Source of the DNA: an uncultured Clostridia bacterium
Lineage (GTDB): Bacteria; Bacillota; Clostridia; Oscillospirales; Butyricicoccaceae
NCBI GenBank assembly: GCA_910586575.1
Contig: CAJUJQ010000003.1
Location: forward strand, 9,066-73,065
Direction: 5' to 3'
DNA: 64,000 bases
Shown here piece by piece: positions 17,188 through 26,321 of the stretch. The translations under genes were made by a program, and so were the position numbers. Numbering within the stretch: position 1 is the stretch's first letter; every line of letters begins with the position of its first letter. The notes under the pieces were generated by a model. The model searched no databases, was not told the DNA's origin, and saw only the letters and a program-made list of their open reading frames with translations.

Positions 17188-17358
17188 CGTCCTATACGGT
17201 TGACGGCTATGTAACACAAAAATATCAAGATGTCAAAGCGGGTGCGTTTTCGCTTTTCCCGCGCCGCGCTGACGCACCAGCAGCCCGATGAAGTCCGGCT
17301 AAAATCCCACGCGGCTTGGGCGCGCATTGCATAAGCGCGGGCCTGTCGCATACCCGAT

Positions 17359-18243
17359 TCAGCCTTCGGTTGGCCGGAGCTGTTCAAAGTGCACCCTTTT
17401 GAACTGGCTTGGGCTGATGCCGTACCATTTGCGGAACGCGCGGTAAAACGCGGCATGGTCGCTGAAACCGCAGCTTTCCCACACTTTATGAACCGGCGTG
17501 CCCGCCAGGATCTGATTTTTCCCCGCGAACAGCCGGAGCTGAATGACATACTGATAATAGGGAACGCGCATTTCCTGCTTGAAAACGTGCGAAACATGTG
17601 ATTTACTGGTATAAAAGACGGCGGCCACGGCGGCCAGGGATAAATCCCCCGCCAGATTGTCCTGCACATACCGCACCAGCCCGGAAAGCAGCGTGCTGCG
17701 CGACCCTTCCTGCGCCGCGCCGCTGCGGACAATGAGCGCGCGGTTATACTGGATCATCAGCTGCATGATGACCGCCAGACCTTCGCTCCGGTAGCATGGC
17801 TCCTGACGGATATAGGAATTGTAAAGCGTCAGGAAGCTTGCGTTCAGGCTGCTCCACATGGCGGCCTGGCTGCGGTACAGATACATCGGCTTCTTCCCGA
17901 GGAAATATCCGATATCCGGGTCAAGGAAAATCAGCCTGTCAAGCGTCCGCGCAGCCATCCAGAGCACGAACCGCTCATATTTCACCTCAAAGTTGAGAAA
18001 AATCGGCCCATGAAAAACGTTCGGCGGGATAATCAGCAGGTCGCCCCGCCGCAGGTGGAAGCGCTCATCGGCGACAATGTAATCCACATTGCCGCTCACA
18101 AAAAACAGCAGTTCGTAGAATTCGTGGTAATGCGGCTCGACCTCGTGATAGGTCGCGTCAATGGCGTGCTCGATCTCGAAGTCCTTTTCCACCATGTAGT
18201 GCTTGTGCAGCCAGGACAGCCGCTTGTCATCCGCCTGTTTCAT
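17359..18243 (-). CDS. AraC-family transcriptional regulator with cupin sensor
   Basis: The 294-residue protein has an N-terminal cupin-type ligand domain (residues 25-110, with HEVEPHYHEFYELLFFVSG and RGDLLIIPPNVFH) and a C-terminal double helix-turn-helix (about 195-290, with LAAVAAVFYTSKSHVSHVFKQ and VWESCGFSDHAAFYRAFRKW). AraC members of this shape respond to sugars or sugar acids. The ATG at 18243 follows TGGAGG. It is divergent from the TRAP/GH28 genes and is probably their activator; the ligand is inferred to be a pectin-derived uronate or oligosaccharide. Confidence 0.88.
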   Translation of the reverse strand: MKQADDKRLSWLHKHYMVEKDFEIEHAIDATYHEVEPHYHEFYELLFFVSGNVDYIVADERFHLRRGDLLIIPPNVFHGPIFLNFEVKYERFVLWMAARTLDRLIFLDPDIGYFLGKKPMYLYRSQAAMWSSLNASFLTLYNSYIRQEPCYRSEGLAVIMQLMIQYNRALIVRSGAAQEGSRSTLLSGLVRYVQDNLAGDLSLAAVAAVFYTSKSHVSHVFKQEMRVPYYQYVIQLRLFAGKNQILAGTPVHKVWESCGFSDHAAFYRAFRKWYGISPSQFKRVHFEQLRPTEG

Positions 18244-18521
18244 AAAGACCTCCAAAATGCAAATTGCACAAAAACATCCTGCGTTTTTTAGGAATCATCT
18301 ATAAAAATCCATAATAATTTGCAGGAATCACAATCTTTTCTGCCAAAATCGGCCTTTTCTTTTTTGAATCCTGTTATTATAATGGTAGCATAACACAGGG
18401 ACAGGAAAAAGTAAACCCCGGAAAACGGTTATGCGCAGCCGTTTCCAGCATTCTAAAAACACTTTTCCAGTCCCACGGTACCGGAAACTGTTACATTTCA
18501 CAAAAGGAGAGTAAAGCCAGA
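18244..18521. promoter_or_regulatory. Divergent control region between the AraC gene and dctP, with structured dctP leader
   Basis: TATAAT occurs at about 18377-18382 with no good -35 for the plus strand, as expected for an activator-dependent promoter. Downstream, GGACAGGAAAAAGT (from about 18399) can pair with ACTTTTCCAGTCC (near 18462-18475), enclosing a second stem GGAAAACGG/CCGTTTCC. The leader could thus fold into a nested two-stem structure about 75 bases long. No known riboswitch was recognised. Confidence 0.4.
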
Positions 18522-19520
18522 ATGAAACCTATCAAACGAATTTTGGCAGGCATGGCGGCAGCGGCTTCCCTGCTGGCCCTCAGCGGGTGCAGCAGCCAGG
18601 GGCTTGACCCAAACCATCTGCTGGTTGCGCACAGCCATAACGAGAACCATCCGGTGAATGTCGGCATGACGACCCTGTGTGACGAGGTGTCGGAAAAAAC
18701 GCAGTATACCTTTTCCATCTATCCAAACGGCCAGCTCGGCGGCAATGAGGAAATGATCCAGATGGTCAAGGCGGGCGTGCTGGATATTGCAAAGGTCAGT
18801 TCCAGCTCGCTGGAGCAGTTCAATCCCGCCTACGCGATTTTCTCCCTGCCTTATACGTTCCAATCGACCGAGCATTATTTCCGGACCATGCGGGAGAGCG
18901 AAGCGGTGCAGGAGATTTTCCGCTCGACCTATGATGACGGATTTATCGCCATTGGCTGGTTCGATTCGGGCGCGCGTTCGATTTACACCACCAAGGACGG
19001 CCCCTGCGAAACGCCGGAGGACCTGCACGGCCTGAAAATCCGCACCCAGGGCAGCCCGACCTCGATTGAAATGATCAACAACATGGGCGGTGCGGCAACC
19101 CCGATGAGCTCGGGCGAGGTTTACACCTCCCTCCAGCAGGGCATCATCGACGGCGCGGAGAACAACGAAACCGTGCTGGTAGACGACGGCCACGGCGAGG
19201 TTGCGAAAAGCTACACTTATACCCAGCACCAGTACACGCCGGACATTGTGATTGTTTCGGTTGAGACCTGGGAATCCATGAGCGGAGCCGACCAGCAGGC
19301 CGTCCTGGACGCGATGGACGACGCCTGGGAAGCCCACGAGGAAAAATGGCTGGAAATCGTGGACCGCAATATAGAGGGCGCGAGGGAAATGGGCGTGCAG
19401 TTCTACACGATTGACAAAACGCCGTTCATTGAGGCGGTGGCTTCGCAGCAGCAGGAATTCTGCGCCGCCAGCAAGGACAACGCCCGCTACTTTGCCGATT
19501 TCCTGAGCTATGTGGACTGA
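18522..19520 (+). CDS. dctP: TRAP transporter substrate-binding lipoprotein DctP
   Basis: The 332-residue extracytoplasmic receptor captures an organic acid and hands it to the DctQM permease. Residues 1-23 are a lipoprotein signal ending in LSGC, so Cys23 is probably lipidated. The body has YTFSIYPNGQLGGNEEMIQMVKAG split over residues 60-85, YTFQSTEHYF, and GLKIRTQGSPTSIEMINNMG, containing the family Arg that pairs with the substrate carboxylate. RBS AAAGGAGAG precedes the ATG. It is the first gene of dctPQM-GH28. Confidence 0.93.
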   Translation: MKPIKRILAGMAAAASLLALSGCSSQGLDPNHLLVAHSHNENHPVNVGMTTLCDEVSEKTQYTFSIYPNGQLGGNEEMIQMVKAGVLDIAKVSSSSLEQFNPAYAIFSLPYTFQSTEHYFRTMRESEAVQEIFRSTYDDGFIAIGWFDSGARSIYTTKDGPCETPEDLHGLKIRTQGSPTSIEMINNMGGAATPMSSGEVYTSLQQGIIDGAENNETVLVDDGHGEVAKSYTYTQHQYTPDIVIVSVETWESMSGADQQAVLDAMDDAWEAHEEKWLEIVDRNIEGAREMGVQFYTIDKTPFIEAVASQQQEFCAASKDNARYFADFLSYVD

Positions 19521-19534
19521 CGGGGGAGGAAGCT

Positions 19535-20017
19535 ATGAGAAAGATTATCGATAAAATCATCGAGGTGCTTTGCACCATCATCATGGGAATTATGGTCGTC
19601 GCGGTCTGCTGGCAGGTGTTCACCCGATTTGTGCTGAAAAACCCGTCCACCGTCACCGAAGAAATGCTCCGCTATCTGCTGGTCTGGACGACAATGGTCG
19701 GCGCGGCATATGCCTATGGCAGGCGCAAGCACCTTTCCATCGGCATCCTGACGAAAAAGCTTTCCCCCACGGGGCAGAAAGCGCTTGATATCGGCGTACA
19801 GGCAATCGTTATCGCATTCTGCATGACTGTCATGATTATGGGCGGCCTGCGCCTTGTGACCACCGCGCAGGGACAGATTTCGGCGGCGCTGAGCATCCCT
19901 ATGCCCTATATTTACGCGTGCCTGCTGGTATCCGCCGTCCTGTTCATCTTTTACGCCCTCATTTTCATTCTGGAGGACGTGAAAGCCATGCGGCAAAGTG
20001 AAGAAAGGAGTGCCTGA
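19535..20017 (+). CDS. dctQ: TRAP transporter small permease DctQ
   Basis: The 160-residue membrane protein has four hydrophobic spans (about 15-35, 50-65, 85-107, 125-147) and the DctQ pattern VCWQVFTRFVLKNPSTVTEEMLRYLLVW. It pairs with DctM in the membrane. It begins 14 bases after dctP behind GGGGGAGGA and ends 3 bases before dctM. Confidence 0.92.
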   Translation: MRKIIDKIIEVLCTIIMGIMVVAVCWQVFTRFVLKNPSTVTEEMLRYLLVWTTMVGAAYAYGRRKHLSIGILTKKLSPTGQKALDIGVQAIVIAFCMTVMIMGGLRLVTTAQGQISAALSIPMPYIYACLLVSAVLFIFYALIFILEDVKAMRQSEERSA

Positions 20018-20020
20018 CTT

Positions 20021-21316
20021 ATGGAAATTCTGCAAATTGCCCTGCTGCTGATGGGGTCATTCTTCCTGCTGCTCGCGCTGAGCGTGCCGGTTTCCATCAG
20101 TATCATCATTGCCTCGGTCATCACCGGGACCTCGGCGCTTTCGCTCGACCTGATTACCTTCGTCGCGTGCCAGAAGATGGTTTCGGGCGTGGACAGCTTC
20201 TCGCTGATTGCGGTGCCGTTTTTCATCCTGTGCGGCGTGCTGATGAACTCGGGCGGTATCGCACAAAAGCTGATTAACGCTGCAAAGGTATTTGTCGGGC
20301 GCATCCCCGGCGGGCTTGCCCATACCAATATTGTCGGCAATACCTTTTTCGGCATGATCTCCGGTTCCTCGGTTGCGGCTTCTGTCGCCATCGGCGGCGT
20401 CATGATCCCGATGGAGGAGCAGGAAGGCTACGATAAGAAGTTCGCGGCAGCGGCAAATATCGCTTCCGCGCCGACCGGGCTGATTATCCCGCCCTCCGGC
20501 ATCCTGATTATTTACGCGGTGCTGTCCGGCTGCTCGGTTGTCGGCATGCTGATGAGCGGTTACATCCCCGGCCTGCTGTGGATGCTCGCCTGCATGATGG
20601 TCGCGTTCATCGTCGCCAGGAAAAACAAGTACCCCACCTCCAAGGGGCTTCCGCTGAAAGAGGCGGTGCTGGTCATCCTGGACGCAATCCCCAGTATGCT
20701 GCTGGTCGTGATTATTATCGGCGGCGTGTGCTCCGGCGTTTTCACCGCGACCGAGTCGGCAGCCGTTGCAACCGCATATACCCTCTTCCTTTCGATGGTG
20801 GTTTACCGCACCATAAAGCCCTCCCAGCTGCCGGGCATCCTGCGCGACGCCTGCGAAACGACGGCGATTATCATGTTCCTGATTGCGGCCTCGGCGGTCA
20901 TGTCGTTTGTCATGTCCTTCACCGGCCTGCCGGGCGCCATCGGCAACGCGCTGATGAGCCTGACCAGCAACAAATATATCCTGCTGCTCATCATTAACGC
21001 GGTGTTCCTGGTGGTTGGTACGTTCATGGATATCACACCCGCCGTGTTGATTTTCGCCCCTATTTTCCTGCCGGTCGTGCAGGGCTTCGGCATGGACCCC
21101 ATCCATTTCGGCATTATGATGATTATGAACCTCGGTATCGGCAATATCACCCCGCCGGTCGGCTCGGCGCTGTTCTCGGGCTGCTCGGTTGCGGGGATTG
21201 ACATGGAGGATATGATAAAACCAATCCTCCCGTTCTATGCGGCAATCTTTATTTCGCTGCTGCTGGTGGCGTATGTGCCGTGGTTCTCAATGGTAATCCC
21301 GAATCTGGTCGGGTAA
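20021..21316 (+). CDS. dctM: TRAP transporter large permease DctM
   Basis: The 431-residue protein is the transport channel, driven by an ion gradient. It shows about 12 hydrophobic spans and family signatures: VPFFILCGVLMNSGGIAQKL, GRIPGGLAHTNI, FGMISGSSVAASVAIGG and GLIIPPSGILIIYAV (listed in order, each within one region), then the second-half repeat GIGNITPPVGSALFSGC. RBS AGAAAGGAG overlaps the end of dctQ. Confidence 0.95.
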   Translation: MEILQIALLLMGSFFLLLALSVPVSISIIIASVITGTSALSLDLITFVACQKMVSGVDSFSLIAVPFFILCGVLMNSGGIAQKLINAAKVFVGRIPGGLAHTNIVGNTFFGMISGSSVAASVAIGGVMIPMEEQEGYDKKFAAAANIASAPTGLIIPPSGILIIYAVLSGCSVVGMLMSGYIPGLLWMLACMMVAFIVARKNKYPTSKGLPLKEAVLVILDAIPSMLLVVIIIGGVCSGVFTATESAAVATAYTLFLSMVVYRTIKPSQLPGILRDACETTAIIMFLIAASAVMSFVMSFTGLPGAIGNALMSLTSNKYILLLIINAVFLVVGTFMDITPAVLIFAPIFLPVVQGFGMDPIHFGIMMIMNLGIGNITPPVGSALFSGCSVAGIDMEDMIKPILPFYAAIFISLLLVAYVPWFSMVIPNLVG

Positions 21317-21404
21317 CAAAGCGATAACCTCCCTTTTTTCCATAACTGCCGGATTGGGATGGAAATTCCCGTCCGGCACATTACAACAGAAAGGATGAAC
21401 TTTT

Positions 21405-22775
21405 ATGCAGTATTTCCCGGAAAACTACGGCGCAGCCGGTGACGGCGTTACCAACGACGCGCCCGCGATCCAGGCCGCAATTGACGCCTGCACGGCAGCG
21501 GACGGCGGGCAGGTCGTCTTGCAGGGCGGGAAAACCTACTATTCCAGCTCCCTTGTGATGAAATCAAACGTCGACCTGCATCTGGAGCAGGGGGCGCTGC
21601 TGAAAGCGCACAGTGACATTGCCACCTATTATCACCCGAACGGCGAAGAAGCCGGAAACGCGGCGGTTTCGGGCGCGTCCGCGGTGGATCGCCCGGTCAC
21701 GCTCAAGCCCTCCTACGCGTTCATTTACGCCAAGGACGCGGACTGCTTTTCAATTACCGGCCAGGGCGCGATTGACGGCAATGTCTACGCGTTTATGAAG
21801 CGCGTCAGCCCGTATTATTTCAACGGCGACTTTTACCCGCGCCCTACCATGGTTTACGTCGAGCACTGCGACCATATCAGTTTCACCGGGGTGACCATGC
21901 AGAACTCTCCCTTCTGGACACTGCACCCGGCGGGCTGTGACGATGTGCTGATTCAGGGAATCCGGGTGCTGAACCCACTCGACTGCACCAACTCCGACGG
22001 CATCGACCCTGACCATTCCAGCAATGTGCGGATTATCGGCTGTCATGTCACCTGCGCGGACGACGCCATCTGCCTCAAAAGCTCGGCGGGGAACATGGAA
22101 TACGGGCCGTGCAAAAACATCATCATTTCCGGCTGTACATTGACCTCGACCTCGGCGGCGCTGAAAATCGGTACGGAGGGTACGGGCGATTTTGAAAATG
22201 TGATTGTGGACAACTGTATTATTTCAGGAAGCAACCGGGGGATTTCCATTCAGGTGCGCGACGGGGGACACGCGAAAAATATTTCGTTCTCCAATATTAT
22301 AATTGAGACACGGCGTTTTGCCGACTGCTGGTGGGGGACAGCCGAGCCGATTGTACTGACCACGCACAGCCGTCATGAAGGGATCCCCTCCGGCAAAATC
22401 TCCGATATCCGCTTTTTCAATATCACCTGTGACAGTGAAAACGGAGTCTTCCTTTCCGGCAGCGATGGGAACCATATTGAGGACGTGCTGTTTGAGCGGG
22501 TGCAGGTAACGCTCCGCGCAAAAAGCAAGTGGCCGCGCGGGCTTTATGACCTGCGTCCCGGCTTCGGACAGGGGATTGAGGAGATCAAAAGCCCCGGCTT
22601 CCTGCTTCGCCGTGCGGACGGCGTTACCCTGCGTGACTGCTGCGTCCGCTTCGATGGGGATGACCGCAGTGATTTTGCCCAGGCGGTCTGCGCGCGGGAC
22701 TGCATTGATGTAAAATTGGAGAATTTCGCCGGGAAAGCCGCCCGGGAAGGGATTCCGGATATTGATATTAAGTAA
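21405..22775 (+). CDS. Glycoside hydrolase family 28 (polygalacturonase-like)
   Basis: The 456-residue enzyme starts with YGAAGDGVTNDAPAIQAAID, the N-terminal pectate-lyase-3/GH28 strand. Catalytic motifs are NSDGIDPDHS near residue 190 and CADDAICLKS near residue 216, which hold the three acidic residues. The third classical motif, GHG, is replaced by an ALKIGTEGT segment, as in several exo-acting or rhamnogalacturonan-active branches; SIQVRDGGH follows. There is no signal peptide, so it acts in the cytoplasm on short oligosaccharides imported by the TRAP system upstream. The exact linkage is unknown. Confidence 0.88.
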   Translation: MQYFPENYGAAGDGVTNDAPAIQAAIDACTAADGGQVVLQGGKTYYSSSLVMKSNVDLHLEQGALLKAHSDIATYYHPNGEEAGNAAVSGASAVDRPVTLKPSYAFIYAKDADCFSITGQGAIDGNVYAFMKRVSPYYFNGDFYPRPTMVYVEHCDHISFTGVTMQNSPFWTLHPAGCDDVLIQGIRVLNPLDCTNSDGIDPDHSSNVRIIGCHVTCADDAICLKSSAGNMEYGPCKNIIISGCTLTSTSAALKIGTEGTGDFENVIVDNCIISGSNRGISIQVRDGGHAKNISFSNIIIETRRFADCWWGTAEPIVLTTHSRHEGIPSGKISDIRFFNITCDSENGVFLSGSDGNHIEDVLFERVQVTLRAKSKWPRGLYDLRPGFGQGIEEIKSPGFLLRRADGVTLRDCCVRFDGDDRSDFAQAVCARDCIDVKLENFAGKAAREGIPDIDIK

Positions 22776-22798
22776 ATTCCGTCCCGTGATAAAAAAAG

Positions 22799-22832
22799 TG
22801 AGCCACATCCGTTACCGGGTGTGGCTCATTTT
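22799..22832 (+). terminator. Terminator after the GH28 gene
   Basis: TGAGCCACATCC pairs with GGGTGTGGCTCA (one wobble) over a 6-base loop, followed by TTTTG. An A-run on the other side allows use in both directions. Confidence 0.8.
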
Positions 22833-22949
22833 GCGCGCCTGCTGGCGCATAAGGATTTTTGCAGCGGGCTGAAACGGATCTTCCGCTGTGATTTGCTTTA
22901 TCAATTTATTGTACAAGCGCTGGAGCCTGACCGGTAAATGATCATAATA

Positions 22950-22992
22950 AAGGGATTATCCCAAGAGCATGTCTCAGGATAATCCCTTTTTT
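22950..22992 (-). terminator. Repeated terminator hairpin, copy A
   Basis: GGGATTATCC and GGATAATCCC form a 10-bp stem with a 15-base loop, bordered by A- and T-runs. It lies 73 bases beyond the stop of the SLH gene. An almost identical hairpin occurs at 25634-25680 (3 differences in 39 bases). Confidence 0.7.
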
Positions 22993-23064
22993 GTTTTACC
23001 TGCTGCGGGACGCATTGGATCTGTTCGGAAACCAGGATGCCCTAATCGTTTTCAAACAGGTCAA

Positions 23065-25425
23065 TTATTCCAGCCCCGCGTTTTTGAGCAGCTGCGCCGC
23101 CTCCGCGCGGGTCGTAAGGCCTGCCGGATCGAGACGGTTCCCGTCTTTGCCGCTCATGATACCGCTTCCCACGGCCCAGCGCAGGGCGTCCCATGCGGAG
23201 GCGCTCACGCTGCCGGAATCGGCAAAGGAAAGCTCCGCCGCCGCCTTTGGGCTGCCTGCGTAACGCCACAGCATTACCGCGATTTCCTCGCGCGACAGGC
23301 TGCCGTTTGGCCGGAACTGCCCGTCGCTGCCGCCCTCCGCAATCCCAGCGGAGACCGCCCACGCAATCGCATCCGCATGCCATTCACCCGCCAGGACGTC
23401 CGCAAACGCCGCTGTCTGTACCGCCTGCGGCCGTCCCGCGCACTGGTAAAGGATTTGTACCAGCATCGCCCGGGAAAGCGGCGCGTCCGGTGAGAAGCCC
23501 GCGCCCGTGCCGCGCATCATGCCCTTTTCCAGCACATAGTCAATCGCCTCATGATACCACTGCCCCTCGTCAAGGTCGCTGAACGCGCGCAGCGGGCAAG
23601 CCGTATGGCTTTCCTGATTCTCCTGGAATATCCCGCTGACTGTAACCCCGCTTGCGGGCATGGTAAAGGTATACCGTCCCTCGCTGCCGCTCGTGCGGAC
23701 GGGGTTCCCGCGGCTGTCCGTCACCGTAATGCCGTCCAGCGTATAGCCGCCGTCCGGCTCTGCTGTCACCCGAATTGCCGTGCCCGCAGACGCCCGCTTG
23801 TGATCGGCTTCCACTTCGCCGCCCGCTTTTTCCGCAATCCGAATTGGATACGTTTCTGTTTCGTTCCTGGAACCGCCAAACGTCCACTTGGCATGGCTTG
23901 CGCCGGAGGAATTCGGGATTCCGCCGTTCGGTTTATCGTCGCCGCCCGGTTTGTCGTCCCCGCCTGGTTTATCGTCCCCGCCTGGTTTGTCGTCCCCGCC
24001 TGGTTTGTCGTCCCCGCCTGGTTTGTCGTCCCCGCCTGGTTTATCGTCGCCGCCCTGCTGATACGCGGGAATCTTCATTTGAAGAAGGTTGCTTTTTGTC
24101 CCTTCCGCCGTCACCGCCTGAATGTAGATTACCTGTTCTTCTTCATCAAGGCCGCTCAGCAAAATTTGATTTTCCCCGCTGACACAGCTGTATCCCGTGC
24201 CGTCCGTCAAGTCCGCGGGGGCTTCCTCCCCTTTCGCGCACACGGCGTAATAATAGGTTCCCGCCGCGCTGCTTGAGAATCCTACCTCAGCGGCAGCGGC
24301 ACTGCTGCGCACCGCTTCGCCTGCCGTTAGCTGAATGGCAGGCTTTTCCGGCTCATCCGTGTCATCATATGCCGGTATCATAATTTTAAGAATTCCGCTT
24401 TTCTTGCCGGTATCGTTATTGATTGCCTGGATATACAGCCATTTTTCACCTGCGGACAAATGATTCAGCTCTATCTGGTTTTCATCCGCTTTACAGCCGA
24501 CAGATGTCCCGGACAAAATGGAATCCGAATCCGGCTCCGGCGCGTCCGGTTCCGTTACAAGATAATGGTACGTACCTGCCTTTGTGCTGCTGAAAACGGC
24601 CACAGCAGAGGTATCACTGCTGCGCTGCTTCCCGATCTCCGCCAATACCGGCGCACTGCTCGGGCCTCGCAAAACCAAACTCTCTACCGGCTCTTCATTT
24701 TCATCCAGAACGGTATACACTTTTACCCCAGTATCCATGTGCTCATACTCACCAATGTGATACTGCAAAGGCAGAAGGCCTTTCATAAATTCATAAAACG
24801 TTTTCCGGTATTCTTCAGTTTGTTCAGTCGTGTATCCATCACGTGCCACTATTGCGGGGCTCCCATGCCCATCAAGCTCCAACACGGCATCCTCTCCCAG
24901 CTCCAACTCAGAATGCGGGGACAAGGTACGGTGCATTACGATAGATACGCCTTGGCCGAGTATCAGATGATCCACAGACTGTTGGTACTCACTTTCGGTA
25001 ACCGTCAGGCGTCCCCCGTCTGTGACTATCAGAAGTCCATCTTCATTCCCTGAACCGCCTGTACTGATGCTGCCTGTGACTGTTACATCGGCGCCACCTT
25101 TTAAGGTTACAGAATCCCCATTATTGCCGGTCATGATGTCACCGTTAATCTTCAAAGGCGCATTGCCTGTAAAAATCAGTTCCTGTCTGCCCGTAGAACC
25201 AGTAAAAAAGACATTTCCTGTTATTACAGTTGAGGCAGTTGTGGTAATTGTCACAGTATGGTCAGCCGGAAATTCTAATCCGTCCGCAATTGGTGTTCCG
25301 TCCAAAGTGACCGCAATATCCCGGCTGTCCCCATCGCCCGGTATCTTGATTGCCAGCGTGACTGGCATCATCTGCCCCGCCAGCAGTGCAAACATCGCGC
25401 AAAGGCTTATCAACCGTTTCCTCAT
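23065..25425 (-). CDS. SLH-domain cell surface protein with tandem hexapeptide linker
   Basis: The 786-residue secreted protein has a signal peptide (residues 1-26), a beta-rich N-terminal region (30-200), and two related Ser/Gly/Ala-rich modules of about 90 residues (roughly 270-355 and 365-455), each ending in L(K/Q)MKIPAY or LKIMIPAY. A linker of seven GGDDKP units follows (near 458-499). Next is a bacterial repeat module (about 520-600, with GYTLDGITV and YTFTMPASGVTVSGIF). Three SLH motifs end the protein (FSDLDEGQWYHEAIDYVLEKG, FADVLAGEWHADAIAW, FADSGSVSASAWDALRWAV), which bind secondary cell wall polymer. Ligand and role are unknown. Confidence 0.85.
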   Translation of the reverse strand: MRKRLISLCAMFALLAGQMMPVTLAIKIPGDGDSRDIAVTLDGTPIADGLEFPADHTVTITTTASTVITGNVFFTGSTGRQELIFTGNAPLKINGDIMTGNNGDSVTLKGGADVTVTGSISTGGSGNEDGLLIVTDGGRLTVTESEYQQSVDHLILGQGVSIVMHRTLSPHSELELGEDAVLELDGHGSPAIVARDGYTTEQTEEYRKTFYEFMKGLLPLQYHIGEYEHMDTGVKVYTVLDENEEPVESLVLRGPSSAPVLAEIGKQRSSDTSAVAVFSSTKAGTYHYLVTEPDAPEPDSDSILSGTSVGCKADENQIELNHLSAGEKWLYIQAINNDTGKKSGILKIMIPAYDDTDEPEKPAIQLTAGEAVRSSAAAAEVGFSSSAAGTYYYAVCAKGEEAPADLTDGTGYSCVSGENQILLSGLDEEEQVIYIQAVTAEGTKSNLLQMKIPAYQQGGDDKPGGDDKPGGDDKPGGDDKPGGDDKPGGDDKPGGDDKPNGGIPNSSGASHAKWTFGGSRNETETYPIRIAEKAGGEVEADHKRASAGTAIRVTAEPDGGYTLDGITVTDSRGNPVRTSGSEGRYTFTMPASGVTVSGIFQENQESHTACPLRAFSDLDEGQWYHEAIDYVLEKGMMRGTGAGFSPDAPLSRAMLVQILYQCAGRPQAVQTAAFADVLAGEWHADAIAWAVSAGIAEGGSDGQFRPNGSLSREEIAVMLWRYAGSPKAAAELSFADSGSVSASAWDALRWAVGSGIMSGKDGNRLDPAGLTTRAEAAQLLKNAGLE
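23929..24054 (-). repeat. Seven 18-bp tandem repeats coding for GGDDKP
   Basis: Seven consecutive 18-bp units encode Gly-Gly-Asp-Asp-Lys-Pro inside the SLH protein. Units differ only at a few synonymous sites (TTTATCG or TTTGTCG). Such arrays vary in copy number between strains by slippage. Confidence 0.95.
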
Positions 25426-25522
25426 TTTGAATATCCTCCTTATCGGTGCGCAGCCGCACAGTTACCCATTCGCCGCCGCAGCCTGAATCCGAATTCCCAA
25501 GCCTTCACCGGTCGTTCTTTTT

Positions 25523-25551
25523 ATTATACCATACATGCGTCCCTTTTGCAA
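25523..25551 (-). promoter_or_regulatory. Promoter of the SLH gene
   Basis: On the minus strand TTGCAA, an exact 17-base spacer and TATAAT lie about 100 bases upstream of the start codon. Confidence 0.7.
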
Positions 25552-25633
25552 TAGCTCACAGCCATTATTCCAATTTTTTAAGATCCATTAATGACAATCG
25601 TCCTGAAAAACACCCCTATCCCGCACAAAACAC

Positions 25634-25680
25634 AAAAAAGGGATTGTCCCAAGAGCACGCCTCAGGATAATCCCTTTTAT
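25634..25680. terminator. Repeated terminator hairpin, copy B
   Basis: GGGATTGTCC pairs with GGATAATCCC (one wobble) with A-run before and T-run after. It lies about 150 bases beyond the rplQ stop and would end the ribosomal superoperon on the minus strand. Same sequence family as 22950-22992, including most of the loop. Confidence 0.65.
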
Positions 25681-25698
25681 ATTTTATTATGAGCAAGC

Positions 25699-25827
25699 TA
25701 AGGAACGGTGAATCAATAAATTGTGACAAGCGCGCCGCAGATTCTTTCGCCTGTCAAGAAAACGCAGCGCAGTATGGCGGAAAAAGCTGCAAGCGATTGC
25801 CGCAAGTTATTTTTGAACGGTTCCTAA
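25699..25827. repeat. 129-bp dispersed repeat with imperfect inverted ends
   Basis: The left end TAAGGAACGGT and the complement of the right end, TAGGAACCGT, are near-matches. The interior holds GCGCGCCGCAG and GTTATTTTTGAAC, both shared with the 45-base unit at 15075-15119. No gene is inside. It ends 4 bases from the rplQ stop codon. Confidence 0.5.
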
Positions 25828-25830
25828 GCC

Positions 25831-26172
25831 TTAGACAAGCTCAATAATCGCCATTTCCGCGCAGTCGCCGCGGCGCGGGCCGGTTTTGATGATGCGGGTA
25901 TAGCCGCCGTTACGCTCGGAATATCTGGGCGCGATATCAGAGAACAGCTTTGCGACAACCGCTTCGCTTGTCACGAACGCCATTGCCTGGCGGCGGGACG
26001 CCAAGGTGTTCTTTTTGCCCAGCGTAATCATTTTCTCGGTCAGGGGAGCTACTTCCTTTGCGCGGGCAACAGTGGTTTCAATCTTGCCGTTTTCCAGCAG
26101 GAAGGTTACCATTGCGCGGAGCATTGCCCTTCTGTGATCGCTCGCTCTGCCGAGCTTCCGGTTCTTTGCCAT
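25831..26172 (-). CDS. rplQ: 50S ribosomal protein L17
   Basis: The 113-residue protein has the L17 opening [21 protein letters not shown] and the helical [16 protein letters not shown]. It binds 23S rRNA near the peptide exit tunnel. It is the last gene of the superoperon, 149 bases after rpoA; the gap holds no gene. A repeat and then a terminator follow. Confidence 0.98.
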   Translation of the reverse strand: MAKNRKLGRASDHRRAMLRAMVTFLLENGKIETTVARAKEVAPLTEKMITLGKKNTLASRRQAMAFVTSEAVVAKLFSDIAPRYSERNGGYTRIIKTGPRRGDCAEMAIIELV

Positions 26173-26321
26173 GATTTCTTACCTCCATTGATAAGACTAA
26201 AAAAGATACGGCGGCGCGGCAAAACACCGCCGCACTTCGTGCTTGTTGATTTTTGTCGGACGCATCCCCGTAACCCGGCAGAAGCGCCCCAAGGGGACAA
26301 AGCCCCATATATTCAGAAGCG

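Noticed and set aside
23929..24054. CRISPR array
   Set aside because: The 18-bp repeats are contiguous, in frame and without spacers; they code for GGDDKP.
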